Source of the DNA: Myxococcus xanthus
GTDB taxonomy: Bacteria > Myxococcota > Myxococcia > Myxococcales > Myxococcaceae
Direction: 5' to 3'
Assembly: GCF_013116825.1 (NCBI RefSeq)
Contig: NZ_JABFNS010000029.1
Coordinates: forward strand, 1-64,000
Length of the DNA: 64,000 nt
Shown: positions 14,755-23,873 of the stretch, in pieces
Layout of the letters: each line of letters begins with the position of its first letter
How positions within the stretch are numbered: position 1 is the stretch's first letter
Program-made: the position numbers and the translations under genes
Notes under the pieces: model-generated
The model's input: the letters and a program-made list of their open reading frames with translations, nothing else
Database searches by the model: none
What the model was told of the DNA's origin: nothing

Positions 14755-17397
14755 CTAGCGGCGCGTGGCCTTGCGTTTCCGGCCCCCCGCCTTGCGTGCG
14801 GCTGTCTTCGAGCGCGCCGTGACCTGCTTTCGCGCCGGCTTCAGGCCCCCGCGCGGTGGACGCGGCGGTTCGGGTGGCTTCAGCGAGAGCCCTTCCAACC
14901 GCTCGCGCAGGGCCCGTGTCTCCTCCTTGAGGCGGTCCACCTCTTCGCGCAGCGATGCCACCTCGCGGGCTTGCGGTTCACCTTCGCGCAGGAAGCGAAC
15001 CGTCTCGCGCGCCGCGCGCCGGGCGATGGCATCCAACAGTGGCGTCTGCTCCAGCGCGGGCACCAGGCGTGAATCCCCCAACGTGCGCGCCGCCTCGAAG
15101 ACGCCCATGCGCACGCGGAAGAGCGGGTCGCGGAGCAGCTCCACGAGCAGGTCCACGGCCTCGCGCTTGCGCCCCGCGACCTCCGCCAGCTTCGCCACCG
15201 CGAGCGTGGCGGCGCGGCGCAGCGGAGCCGCGTGGCCATAGGCGGTGCGTGCCAGCACCACCGAGAAGGCGGCGGGGTCCTGAGACTCGGCGAGCCCATC
15301 CACCGCGCCCACGGCGATGACGTCCTGGTACGAGGGCCGGGTGCTCGCGGCCTCCAGGACGCCCAACGCGTCGGGCGCGCGCACGCGGCCATAGCTGCGG
15401 GCGGCCTCCGCCTCCACGAAGTAGCTGGCGTCACCGCCGTTCACCAGGGCGCGCAGGCGGGCTGTCACCTCCGCGTCGCGGCGGAACTCGCCCAGCGAAG
15501 CCACCACGGCGCGGCGCACGCGGGGATGCTCGGTGGACAGCGCGTCCAGGAGGCGCGCGCGGGAATCGGGGGTGCGGATGCGGCCCAGGGACTTGGCGCA
15601 CGCGGCGCGGGTGCCCCAGAACAAGCGCGCGTCCGCCAGCGCCGTTCCCAGCGCGTCCACGGCGCGGGGGCTTCCGTCGCGTCCCAGGGCCACGGCGGCT
15701 TCGGTGCGCGCGCGCATCTCCGGCGCGGCACGCAGCTCCTCCATCCAGAGGCCCGCGGACTTGTCCACCGTCAGCGTGCCGAGCACCTCGCGCCGCGGGT
15801 CCACCCGCACCTGCGAGGGCGCGCTGGGGCAGGGCAGGTGGAACGCGTGCTCCGCGTCCGTCACCTCCAGCCGGTGGACGGTGTCGCGGCCGTCCACGGT
15901 GAGCGCCACGTCCAGCGGCAGCCGGAAGAGGGGCACGCCGTCCGCCGTGGACTGCGTCTGGCGCACCTGGAGGCGCAGCCGCGCTTCCTCGGCGTCGTAG
16001 CGGACGTCGACCTTCAGCTCGGGGTGGCCGGGCGCGAAGATGTACTGGTCGAAGAAGGCGTCCAGGTTGTGGCCCGTGGCGTCCTCGAACGCGCGGGCCA
16101 GGTCCACCGTCTCCACGGAGCCGTGGCGGTGTCGCGCGACATAGTGGCGCAGGCCCTTGAAGAACAGGTCATCGCCCAGCCGGCGGCGCAGCTCGTGGAG
16201 GACCAGGCCGCCCTTCTCGTAGAGGTGCCGGTCGAAGACATCCATGGGCGCGTGGAAGCGCCGCGCGACGATGGGGCGGGCGTAGCGCTCACGCGCCTCG
16301 GCCAGGTAGGCCTCCAGGTCCACGAGCCGGTGCTGGTCGGCCTCGTCCTGCCCGTCGGCGCGCTCCTTCCAGAGCATCTCGAGCCAGGTGGCGAAGCCCT
16401 CGTTGAGCCAGCCATGGGGCCAGTCACGGCAGGTGAGCAGGTCCCCGAACCACTGGTGGGCCAGCTCGTGCGAGATGAGCGGCTCGGCGTTGTAGTCCGG
16501 CTGGGCGCGGGCGTCGTGGAGGACGGTGTCGGTGAGGCTGGTGGCGGAGGTGTTCTCCATGCCGCCCAGGATGAACTCGGTGACGAAGACCTGGGCGTAG
16601 CTGCTCCAGGGGTAGGGCTCGCCGGTGACCTCCTGGAAGACGCGCACCATCTCCGGGGTACGGCGCACGCAGCGCAGCGCGTCCTCCTTGCGGCCCTTGG
16701 GGAAGAGGTAGCGCAGGGGAACCGTGCCAGCCGTGTCGGTGGCCTCTTCGAATTCACCCACCACGAGGGTGACGAGGTACGGGGCGTGCGGCTGCGCCAT
16801 CCGGTAGTGCTGGGTGCGGCGCCCGTCGTGGACGCGGTCGCTTTCCAGTGTGCCGTTGGACAGGGACGTCATCGCCTCGGGGAAGGTGGCGATGACCTCG
16901 GACGTGGCCTTCTGGGCGGGCGTGTCCAGGCAGGGGAACCAGGCGCGCGCGTCGATGTCCTGGCCTTGTGTCCAGGCCTGGCGGGGACGGTGCGGATAGG
17001 CGGCGTCAGGCGCCCAGAAGTAGAGGCCGCGGCGAGGCCGGGCCGTGTAGCGGATGGCCACCTCACAGGCCTGCCCGGCGGTGAGCGGCGCGGACAGCTC
17101 CACGCGGACGTGGGCGCCGGAGTTGGAGAAGCGCGCGGCGCGGCCGTCTACCTGGACTTCGGACACGTCGAGGTCCACCGCGTCGAAGGTGAGGGTGTGG
17201 ACTGGACGGACGGCGGAGACGCGCGTGGTGCACAGGCCGGTGATGCGGTGGGTGTCGAAATCGAGGTCGACCTCGATGCGGACGTGCTCGGCGCGGACCG
17301 GCCGCTCGGCGGCGTAGTGCTCGGTGGCGCCAGGAAGGGAGAAGGGGCGGGGGCCGGAGGGGACGGACTCGGAGGCGTGACGGTGGCAGCAGCGCAT
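14755..17397 (-). CDS. M1-family aminopeptidase with HEAT repeats and basic tail
   Basis: An 880-residue zinc aminopeptidase removing N-terminal residues from peptides. Exopeptidase motif GGMEN and zinc site HELAHQWFG with the downstream Glu in NEGFATW are intact. Order: beta-saddle ~30-220, thermolysin-like catalytic domain ~225-470, beta linker, HEAT-like alpha repeats ~565-800, then a short coiled coil (LREEVDRLKEETRALRERL) and a Lys/Arg/Ala-rich tail of ~45 residues. The tail is not usual for M1 enzymes and resembles nucleic-acid-binding tails. The start ATG is preceded in frame by a GTG two codons upstream. It may be co-transcribed with the histidine kinase ~100 bp downstream. Confidence 0.92.
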   Translation of the reverse strand: MRCCHRHASESVPSGPRPFSLPGATEHYAAERPVRAEHVRIEVDLDFDTHRITGLCTTRVSAVRPVHTLTFDAVDLDVSEVQVDGRAARFSNSGAHVRVELSAPLTAGQACEVAIRYTARPRRGLYFWAPDAAYPHRPRQAWTQGQDIDARAWFPCLDTPAQKATSEVIATFPEAMTSLSNGTLESDRVHDGRRTQHYRMAQPHAPYLVTLVVGEFEEATDTAGTVPLRYLFPKGRKEDALRCVRRTPEMVRVFQEVTGEPYPWSSYAQVFVTEFILGGMENTSATSLTDTVLHDARAQPDYNAEPLISHELAHQWFGDLLTCRDWPHGWLNEGFATWLEMLWKERADGQDEADQHRLVDLEAYLAEARERYARPIVARRFHAPMDVFDRHLYEKGGLVLHELRRRLGDDLFFKGLRHYVARHRHGSVETVDLARAFEDATGHNLDAFFDQYIFAPGHPELKVDVRYDAEEARLRLQVRQTQSTADGVPLFRLPLDVALTVDGRDTVHRLEVTDAEHAFHLPCPSAPSQVRVDPRREVLGTLTVDKSAGLWMEELRAAPEMRARTEAAVALGRDGSPRAVDALGTALADARLFWGTRAACAKSLGRIRTPDSRARLLDALSTEHPRVRRAVVASLGEFRRDAEVTARLRALVNGGDASYFVEAEAARSYGRVRAPDALGVLEAASTRPSYQDVIAVGAVDGLAESQDPAAFSVVLARTAYGHAAPLRRAATLAVAKLAEVAGRKREAVDLLVELLRDPLFRVRMGVFEAARTLGDSRLVPALEQTPLLDAIARRAARETVRFLREGEPQAREVASLREEVDRLKEETRALRERLEGLSLKPPEPPRPPRGGLKPARKQVTARSKTAARKAGGRKRKATRR

Positions 17398-17584
17398 GGG
17401 CACCGGAGACTCTTCCGCAAGCCCGCGCCACCGTCGAGGAGGAGTGCACCCGGGGGCCGATGAGCGTCGTGTATCGACGAAGTCATGAAGATGACGCCAG
17501 GGTCGCGCCCCTCCCCACTGGGGCGTTCATGACACGCACCTGAACACACGCGGAACGGCGTCGACCGGGTAGTCTCTGACCACC

Positions 17585-18376
17585 GTGCAGTGGGTCCTCT
17601 TCTTCTCCGACAGGCAGGTGCGTGAGCAGCTCTTCGCCCGGGTGGATTCGACCCGTGGGTTGTTGCTGGTGACGGGGGTCCGGCACGGCGCGGCCATGCG
17701 TCCTCCGGAGGCCCGTGAGCCCTTCGCCACGCTGGAGCGACTCCACGGCGACGTGCTGTCACAGGTGCTGGTGGCCGACGAGGGCACCTCGGATGGCATG
17801 TGGAGAGACCCGCTGGGGGACCTGGGCGACCGGCTCCACCCCGGCAGTCGGGATGACGCCTATGCGGCGTCCACGGGCTACCTGCTGCTGCGGGACGGCC
17901 GGCCCGCGGCGGTGGTGCGCAAGCGGGGCACGCCGTTCGAGGACCTCTGGTTCCTGCAAGAAGCCCTGAGCAAGCTCACCCCTCGCGTGCCCCCGCCGGA
18001 CCCGGCCCAGCGGCCAGGACGTCGCCGCGCGGAGCCCGCGCCGCGCTCACCCCCACGGCCCGCGAGCGGTGGCACGAACGCCCGCGCCACGGGTACGCGA
18101 GAGCGGACTGGTTGGGATGATGAGGCCACGCCGCCCCGGGGGACGCGCGTGCCGCCGCCCGCGCCGCCGAGGAAGGACCCGTGGATGGTGCTGGGCATCG
18201 CGCCCGGGACGCCCCTTGATGAGGCGCGCAAGGCCTTCCGGGCGCTGGTGGTGCAGTACCACCCGGACAAGGTGGCGCACCTGGCGCCGGAGTTCCACGC
18301 GCTCGCCGAGCTGCGCACGCGGGAGATTCTGGACGCGTGGGAAGAGGTGGAGCGAGCGCTGTCCGGAGGGGCGTGA
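17585..18376 (+). CDS. J-domain (DnaJ-like) protein with a novel N-terminal region
   Basis: A 263-residue protein. The C-terminal ~65 residues are a J domain with HPD in VVQYHPDKVAHLAPE, the motif that stimulates DnaK-type Hsp70 ATPases; there is no G/F-rich or zinc-finger region, so it is a type III J protein. The N-terminal ~125 residues form an unassigned alpha/beta domain; ~130-200 is a Pro/Arg-rich linker. The GTG start is the first possible start in the frame. It is divergent from the M1 peptidase. The N-terminal part presumably recruits a specific client. Confidence 0.85.
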   Translation: MQWVLFFSDRQVREQLFARVDSTRGLLLVTGVRHGAAMRPPEAREPFATLERLHGDVLSQVLVADEGTSDGMWRDPLGDLGDRLHPGSRDDAYAASTGYLLLRDGRPAAVVRKRGTPFEDLWFLQEALSKLTPRVPPPDPAQRPGRRRAEPAPRSPPRPASGGTNARATGTRERTGWDDEATPPRGTRVPPPAPPRKDPWMVLGIAPGTPLDEARKAFRALVVQYHPDKVAHLAPEFHALAELRTREILDAWEEVERALSGGA

Positions 18377-18386
18377 GTCCGCGTGG

Positions 18387-19379
18387 CTACAGCAGCAGCG
18401 ACGTCGGCGGAGGCGTGATGAGCGTCTTGCCGCTGTCCAGGGCGAAGCGCGCGACGATGGGCATGTGGTCGGACAGCCCGTGGAAGCGGCTGCGGAGGTC
18501 CCCGAAAGGAGACGTCTCCTGCGTGTCGAGCCAGCGCACGCCCGCGCCGGAGAACACGTGGTCCAGGTGCATCCGCATGTGCAGGAAGCCGGCGGTGGGG
18601 AAGCCGCGCGACACGTTCGGGTCAATCTGTCCCACGGCGGCCTGCGCGCAGGTGAGCCGGCCATCGGTGGTGAGGTAGCGGTACACGGGTGACGCGGGCG
18701 GGGAGTTGAAGTCTCCGCACACGATGTAGGGCTCGTCACCGGTCAGCCCTTGCATGAACTCCGTCAGCTTGCGCGCCTCGTGGAGCTGGTTGACGCCGCC
18801 GCCCATCTTGTCGCGCGTGGCCCAGAACTCACGGGCGAAGGGCGTGGGCAGGCTGAGGTGGGTGTTGAAGATGTGGAAGGGGTGCTTGTCTTCGCGGCGC
18901 AGCAGGCGCATGTGGGCGCAGATGCGGCTCTGCTTCCGGTCCTTGAGCCGTTGGACGTGGTGGTGGGTGATGGCCTGGGGGGCGCCCACGTTGTGCGTGG
19001 CCACCTCCAGCTTGCGCGTGTTCACCAGCACCGCCAGCCCGGTGGTGTAGAGGGACACCTCGCGGAGCTTGTAGTGGTGGGCGCGGAAGTAGAAGGCCTC
19101 GTAGGGCATCTCCCGGCCCAGCCTGTCGAACGTCTCCACCATCCGGCCCATGAAGGCGGTGAGCTGCGTCTCGCCCGGCTGCTTGGGCCGGTCGGCGATG
19201 TTGCTGCGCAGCGAGGACGTCTCCACCTCTTGCAGGCAGACGACATCCGGCAGCGGGTCCAGCGACGCCAACGCCGCGGCGACGCGCCGCTTGGGGCCCA
19301 CGGTGCTCGCCAGGCCGCGGAGCATGTGGCCGAAGTAGCGGACGTTGTAGGTGACGATTCGCAGCGGGGATGGACTCAT
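18387..19379 (-). CDS. Endonuclease/exonuclease/phosphatase (EEP) family protein
   Basis: A 330-residue metal-dependent phosphohydrolase of the DNase I-like fold. The catalytic signature is complete: TYNVRYFG, CLQEVE (metal Glu), NTHLS, CGDFNSPP (Asp/Asn), HLDHVF and the final LSDHMPIVA (Asp/His pair). No signal peptide is visible, so it acts in the cytoplasm unless exported by another route. The substrate (nucleic acid, phospholipid or inositol phosphate) cannot be told from these motifs. It is convergent with the J-domain gene, 10 bp apart. Confidence 0.87.
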   Translation of the reverse strand: MSPSPLRIVTYNVRYFGHMLRGLASTVGPKRRVAAALASLDPLPDVVCLQEVETSSLRSNIADRPKQPGETQLTAFMGRMVETFDRLGREMPYEAFYFRAHHYKLREVSLYTTGLAVLVNTRKLEVATHNVGAPQAITHHHVQRLKDRKQSRICAHMRLLRREDKHPFHIFNTHLSLPTPFAREFWATRDKMGGGVNQLHEARKLTEFMQGLTGDEPYIVCGDFNSPPASPVYRYLTTDGRLTCAQAAVGQIDPNVSRGFPTAGFLHMRMHLDHVFSGAGVRWLDTQETSPFGDLRSRFHGLSDHMPIVARFALDSGKTLITPPPTSLLL

Positions 19380-19669
19380 GGGCAGCGCGCTGGCCCCTCC
19401 GGTGGGCCTCGGGAGGAAACTACTAACCGCCAGGCGCTCCGGCTTGCGATGGCGTCAGGCACCTGACACTCCTCGGGCCTGCCTGCCCGGCCGTACTGTT
19501 CGTGCGGGGAGGCGAGGACACCGCGCCAAGATGCTCTTCACCAGGCAACGACTGGAGCCGGGTTCCAGCCATCTTGTGGTTTTCTGCTGAGGGTTCCGGG
19601 CTCGCGGGGGGGACGGCGCCCGGCGACCAGTGACGGGTCATCAGCGGTGTAACCGAAGGAGGGCTGTTC

Positions 19670-20221
19670 ATGCGGGGATACGCGTGGGGTGTGGCAATCG
19701 CATCCATGATGGGGCTCATCGGGTGCGGCGAGGACGACACGTATGTGTATGACGTGACGCTGGATGCGGCGGCGCTGAGCAACGCCCCCATCGAATGCTC
19801 GGGGCAGGCGCAGGCAGTCCCGCAGGATCGGGCTGTTGAAGGACTGGAGGCGCAGCAGCGGTGGCGTTTTCAGCGAGGGGATGGGGAAGTGGAATCGATG
19901 TCGCTGGAGATTCCCGATGTCGAACTCTCCACCCCGGGTATCGGGTCGTTTGTCATCGACTATCAGGATGACGCGCCAGACGTCATTGCCGGGGCGGCTG
20001 CCGCAGGTGGGGGATTCCAATTCCTTTACCTCACGGAAGGCTTCTACATGGGGTACCCGCGGACAGATCAGGCTTTCACCATCGTCATCGAGACCAAGAC
20101 CCTGGATGACACCATTCAGGGATTCATGTGGGTTCGAAGCATGGACAAGTTTCGATCGTGGAATACGAGTCCTCAGTGCGCCATCACCATCCCTTTCACG
20201 GGCAAGCGCGTGAAGGAGTAG
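19670..20221 (+). CDS. Lipoprotein, tandem paralogue 1
   Basis: A 183-residue predicted lipoprotein of unknown function: signal peptide with lipobox LIG|C19, then GEDDTYVYDVTLDA and a beta-rich body ending PFTGKRVKE. It is clearly homologous along its whole length to the next gene (GCGEDDTY, VYDVTLDA, LEAQQRW, TLDDTIQG..WVR, FTGKRV versus FTGRRV), so the pair arose by tandem duplication. GAAGGAGGG lies upstream of the ATG. Its codon use is less GC-biased at third positions than its sister, hinting at relaxed selection or recent arrival. Confidence 0.75.
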   Translation: MRGYAWGVAIASMMGLIGCGEDDTYVYDVTLDAAALSNAPIECSGQAQAVPQDRAVEGLEAQQRWRFQRGDGEVESMSLEIPDVELSTPGIGSFVIDYQDDAPDVIAGAAAAGGGFQFLYLTEGFYMGYPRTDQAFTIVIETKTLDDTIQGFMWVRSMDKFRSWNTSPQCAITIPFTGKRVKE

Positions 20222-20277
20222 GCTGCTCCGCTCGTGTCGCCGTGGCGCGAGCCCTGTGACGGAAGGAGCGGAGACCG

Positions 20278-20835
20278 ATGCGTGGAGACCAGTGGGGCGC
20301 CATGGCCGCCGTGGTGATGGCGCTCACGGGATGCGGCGAGGACGACACGTACACCTACGACGTGACGCTGGACGCGGAGACGCTTGCCCAGGTGCCGACG
20401 GAGTGCAGCGAGTTCGTCGAACCTGCCCAGGGCCCTGCGGTCGGCCTGGAAGCCCAGCAGCGCTGGACGATTCGCCGCGGGGAGATGGACTCGATGTACC
20501 TCGAGGTCCCCGACATCGACTTCCAGACGCCGAACAACGCCTACGTCATCAACGGCGACGGCGAGCCGGACGTGCTCATGGGCTCGGTGGGCGCGGACGG
20601 CGGCTACCAGTTCATCCACATCCAGACGCGCCTGGATGAGACGCACAAGCTGTCCGCCCTGGGCAACGAGCACGCCTTCCGCATCGCCATCAACAACAAG
20701 GACCTGGATGACGCCATCCAGGGCACGGTCTGGGTCCGCAACGAGCACGTCGAGCGGGACCCCGTCAACGGCTCCACGATAGCCTCCGGCTGCGCCTCCG
20801 CCGTCCGCTTCACCGGCCGCCGGGTGGCGGAGTAG
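20278..20835 (+). CDS. Lipoprotein, tandem paralogue 2
   Basis: A 185-residue predicted lipoprotein with lipobox LTG|C19 followed by GEDDTYTYDVTLDA. It aligns end to end with the preceding gene, keeping two Cys in the mature part (ECSEF near the start, SGCASAVRF near the end) that could form a disulfide. GGAAGGAG 9 nt upstream supports the start. The 3' end overlaps the convergent DUF3037 gene by 26 bp. Function unknown. Confidence 0.75.
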   Translation: MRGDQWGAMAAVVMALTGCGEDDTYTYDVTLDAETLAQVPTECSEFVEPAQGPAVGLEAQQRWTIRRGEMDSMYLEVPDIDFQTPNNAYVINGDGEPDVLMGSVGADGGYQFIHIQTRLDETHKLSALGNEHAFRIAINNKDLDDAIQGTVWVRNEHVERDPVNGSTIASGCASAVRFTGRRVAE

Positions 20836-21226
20836 CGCGCTTCATCCGCACCACCGTGTCCAGCAGGTGCTCCAGCGTCGCCTGGGGCTCGGTGCACAGG
20901 CCGGAGTGCACCGGCCCCGTTTGGATGATGGTGCTGCGCGGCGCCACCACCCAGTGCCAGCGCTCCTTCTGGGACAGTTGGCCAATGGGCCCCGAGCCCT
21001 TCCCGCCCTCGCACACGCGGCGGAAGCTCTCCAGGTGGCCGCGAATCATGTCCACGTCAACGTCGGGCCACAGCGCCTTCAACCGCGCTTCGTCCGGCTC
21101 CACGCGCACGCCCAGGAAGCGCTGGGTGGCGCAGAAGAGGACGACGCCCGCGTTGATGAACTCCTCGCGCTCCACGCGCGGGACGACGCGGATGATGGCG
21201 TAATCAAACGAGCTGGACGCGGGCAC
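20810..21226 (-). CDS. DUF3037 protein, partner of HipA-like kinase
   Basis: A 138-residue protein matching DUF3037 (FDYAIIRVVPRVEREEFINAGVVLFC near the start, then the RFLG.R......RL..L segment). The start is GTG 21226 with GAGGAGG 6 nt upstream; it begins inside the end of the HipA-like gene, overlapping it by 23 bp, so translation is coupled. DUF3037 proteins recur next to HipA-like kinases in many bacteria; the joint role is not established. The C-terminus overlaps the convergent lipoprotein gene by 26 bp. Confidence 0.82.
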   Translation of the reverse strand: MPASSSFDYAIIRVVPRVEREEFINAGVVLFCATQRFLGVRVEPDEARLKALWPDVDVDMIRGHLESFRRVCEGGKGSGPIGQLSQKERWHWVVAPRSTIIQTGPVHSGLCTEPQATLEHLLDTVVRMKRATPPPGGR

Positions 21227-21989
21227 GGTCCGCCTCCTCGATGAACGCGGGCACGGCTTCCAGCCGGCGCAGCAGCCAGGTGGCATAGGCTGCTCGGTGC
21301 GCCTCGGCGGTGGGGAAGGGGGACTCGGTGCTCGTGAGCCACGCCTCCGGAATGGCCCCGACGATGCGCTCCACCACCTCCCGGGTGATGCGCGCGCCCA
21401 GGTGCTTGCCGGCCTCCGTCAGCGCCGTGGCCCACGGCAGCAACACGTGGTCCTTGATGGGCGCGAAGCGGCCCTGGCTGCGCGCCTCCCAGTCGTCCCA
21501 CGAATGGTGGAAGTACAGCGAGGCCCCGTGGTCGATGAGCCACAGCTTCCGGTGCCAGGTCAGCATGTTGGGGTTGCGTGGGGTACGGTCCACGTTGGTG
21601 ATGTACGCGTCGAAGGCGACGATGCCGGACGCCTCCTCCGCGGTGGGCGCGGGGTCCGCCACCGGGTCGAACGTCACCGACGCCGGAAGGTAGTCCAGTG
21701 CCAGGTTGAGGCCCGCGCTGGCCTTGAGCAGCTCGCGAATCTCGGAGTCAGGCTCGTTGCGTCCCAGGGCCGGGTCCAGCTCCACCAGCACGAGCTCCGG
21801 CACCCGGAGTCCCAGCTCCCGGGCCAGCTCTCCGGCGATGAGCTCGGCGACGAGCGCCTTGGCGCCCTGTCCGGCTCCCCGGAACTTCACGACGTAGAGC
21901 CCCGCGTCGTCCGCCTCGATGATGGCCGGCAGCGAGCCGCCCTCCCGCAGTGGCGTCACGTAGCGCGTGGCGGTGACCGTCCTTGGCAT
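21204..21989 (-). CDS. HipA-like kinase-fold protein
   Basis: A 261-residue protein related to the HipA C-terminal kinase fold. The N-terminal part carries LYVVKFRGAGQGAKALVAEL (a putative ATP-binding Lys in VVKF). The catalytic core has FDAYITNVDRTPRNPNML, where D and N correspond to the DxxxxNxDRHxxN loop, and WLIDHGASLYF for the metal-binding Asp. It lacks the HipA N-terminal subdomain and there is no HipB antitoxin, so a classical toxin role is not supported; instead it pairs with DUF3037. GGGAGG 6 nt upstream fixes the ATG at 21989. Confidence 0.82.
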   Translation of the reverse strand: MPRTVTATRYVTPLREGGSLPAIIEADDAGLYVVKFRGAGQGAKALVAELIAGELARELGLRVPELVLVELDPALGRNEPDSEIRELLKASAGLNLALDYLPASVTFDPVADPAPTAEEASGIVAFDAYITNVDRTPRNPNMLTWHRKLWLIDHGASLYFHHSWDDWEARSQGRFAPIKDHVLLPWATALTEAGKHLGARITREVVERIVGAIPEAWLTSTESPFPTAEAHRAAYATWLLRRLEAVPAFIEEADRARVQLV

Positions 21990-22171
21990 TCCTGACCTCC
22001 CGTCCTCTCTCCCGGCGTCGTCCCTGGGGCGTCGGGCCGCGTCGCGGCATGTAGCATGCCGGCCGGGGAGAGGCGCTGACGCCGCCTCGGGCTGCGCGTT
22101 GGAAACTTTATCCGACACAATGCGACAATCATTTGTCGGCGTTTTTCTGCCCCCCACGGAGCTCCCCCACC

Positions 22172-23800
22172 ATGGAAATCTCTCGCAAGCCGAAGTCGCC
22201 CGTGTCGCAGTCCACTCGCGCTGGTGACGCGGCCAAGCCGGCCGTTGCGGCCAGGCCCGTGGAGAAGGCGCCGGTCCAGACTGCGAAGGATGGCTTCGAT
22301 TCGGCGCCCACGGGGGGCGCGCGGGGCTCCAACTTCGTGGACCGCCCGAAGGGCAACTTCGTGGACCGCCCCACGGGCCTGCCCCCGGGCACCCCGTCGG
22401 CGCTGCCGGCCTCGGCCTTCACGTTCGGCTCCGGCCACGTCGCCGTCCGTCCCTTCGCGGCGAGCGCGGCCCGCGCGCCCGTGACGCTGACGGCGTCCGC
22501 CACGCCCAACGCGAAGGTGAACGACCTCCAGACGACGACGTCCACCGTGTCCTTCGACCAGGACGTGAAGCTGGACTCGCTGAAGCTGAACCTGGACCTG
22601 GCGCATACCTTCAAGGGTGACCTGGTCGTCAAGCTGACCAGCCCCTCCGGCAAGACGGAGATCCTCCACAACCGCAAGGGCGGCAGCGCGGACAACATCA
22701 AGGGCAGCTTCGACCTGGCCGCCTTCAAGGGCGAGTCCACCAAGGGCACCTGGACGCTCTCCGTCGAGGACAAGGCACGCCGCGACACGGGCACCCTGAA
22801 GAGCTGGAGCCTGGACGCCGCCGGCCAGACGACGGGCACGGGCCCCATCGAGGAGCCGAAGCCCCAGCTCTCCGGCCCGCCGGTCATCGCCGTGTTCGAC
22901 GGCGGCGTGGACTTCAAGCACTCCGACCTGGATGACGCGATGTGGGTCAACCCGAACGAGGTCGCGGGTGACGGCATCGACAACGACGGCAACGGCGTCA
23001 AGGACGACATCTACGGCTACAACGTCGGCTACAACAGCGGCGACGTGATGCGCGGCAGCGGCACGGACCACGGCACGCACGTGGCCGGCATCATCGCCGC
23101 CGAGGACAACGGCGAGGGCAACACCGGCGTCGCCGCGGGCAAGGCGAAGATCATGAGCCTGGGCGGCCTGTACAACGGCGCGGACCTGCTCACGAACTTC
23201 GAGCGCGGCGTCGACTACATGGTGAAGATGAAGACCGAGCACGGCGTGAACATCCGCGCCGTCAACGCGAGCTTCGGCAACGAGTACCGTGACGCGGCCT
23301 CCGTGAAGCGCTGGACGGACGCGGTGCAGAAGCTGGCTGACGCGGACATCCTCCTCGTCGCGGCCACGGCGAACGGCTACGGCAGCAACCTGAACGACGT
23401 GGCGGACATGCCCGCCAACATCGACCTGCCCAACGTCATCACCGTGGCGTCCATGGACAAGAAGAACGACAAGCTCGCGGACTTCTCCTCCCACGGGGAC
23501 AAGGTCGTGGAGCTGGCCGCGGTGGGCGAGGACGTGCTGAGCACCGTCCCGGGCGGCCGCTGGGAGGAGATGAGCGGCACCTCCATGGCCACCCCGACGG
23601 TGGCGGGCGCCGCGGCGCTGATGTTCGCCGAAAACCCCAACCTGACGGCCGCGCAGGTGCGTGACCTGCTGGTCCAGACGGTCGAGGTGGACTCCGACCT
23701 CAAGGGCAAGGTGAGCACCAGCGGCAAGCTGGACATCGCGGCCGCCGTCGCCGCCGCCAAGGCCACGCTCGAGGACGACACCACGGTCGCCGGGCGCTGA
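22172..23800 (+). CDS. Subtilisin-like (S8) protease with N-terminal P domain, no signal peptide
   Basis: A 542-residue serine protease with triad D243 (VFDGGVDFKHSDL), H300 (DHGTHVAGI) and S471 (SGTSMATPTVAG), and oxyanion Asn near 401. A proprotein-convertase P domain (~105-215, FKGDLVVKLTSPSG...GTWTLSVED) lies before the catalytic domain; in convertases it normally follows it. A Ca-binding-like acidic loop (DGIDNDGNGVKDD) sits at ~267-279. The first ~100 residues are Ala/Pro/Lys-rich with a doubled NFVDRP motif and no signal peptide. Myxococcus PopC is another subtilase exported without a signal peptide, but this is not identified as PopC. A hairpin terminator follows. Confidence 0.88.
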   Translation: MEISRKPKSPVSQSTRAGDAAKPAVAARPVEKAPVQTAKDGFDSAPTGGARGSNFVDRPKGNFVDRPTGLPPGTPSALPASAFTFGSGHVAVRPFAASAARAPVTLTASATPNAKVNDLQTTTSTVSFDQDVKLDSLKLNLDLAHTFKGDLVVKLTSPSGKTEILHNRKGGSADNIKGSFDLAAFKGESTKGTWTLSVEDKARRDTGTLKSWSLDAAGQTTGTGPIEEPKPQLSGPPVIAVFDGGVDFKHSDLDDAMWVNPNEVAGDGIDNDGNGVKDDIYGYNVGYNSGDVMRGSGTDHGTHVAGIIAAEDNGEGNTGVAAGKAKIMSLGGLYNGADLLTNFERGVDYMVKMKTEHGVNIRAVNASFGNEYRDAASVKRWTDAVQKLADADILLVAATANGYGSNLNDVADMPANIDLPNVITVASMDKKNDKLADFSSHGDKVVELAAVGEDVLSTVPGGRWEEMSGTSMATPTVAGAAALMFAENPNLTAAQVRDLLVQTVEVDSDLKGKVSTSGKLDIAAAVAAAKATLEDDTTVAGR

Positions 23801-23828
23801 GCCGGTCCTGAGATGACGCAGTGAAGCG

Positions 23829-23858
23829 CTCCCGGTGCCCAGGTGCCGGGAGTTTTTT
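23829..23858 (+). terminator. Intrinsic terminator of the S8 protease gene
   Basis: The arms CTCCCGG and CCGGGAG form a 7-bp GC stem with a 10-nt loop, followed directly by TTTTTT. It lies 29 nt after the protease stop codon. Confidence 0.8.
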
Positions 23859-23873
23859 GCGTTCGATTTGATT

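Noticed and set aside
15232..17463. 743-codon plus-strand frame opposite the M1 aminopeptidase
   Set aside because: Antisense shadow; the minus strand carries the HELAHQWFG and GGMEN motifs.
22172..23800. Naming the subtilase popC
   Set aside because: PopC is also exported without a signal peptide, but no popD-like partner gene is adjacent and the P-domain arrangement gives no specific support.
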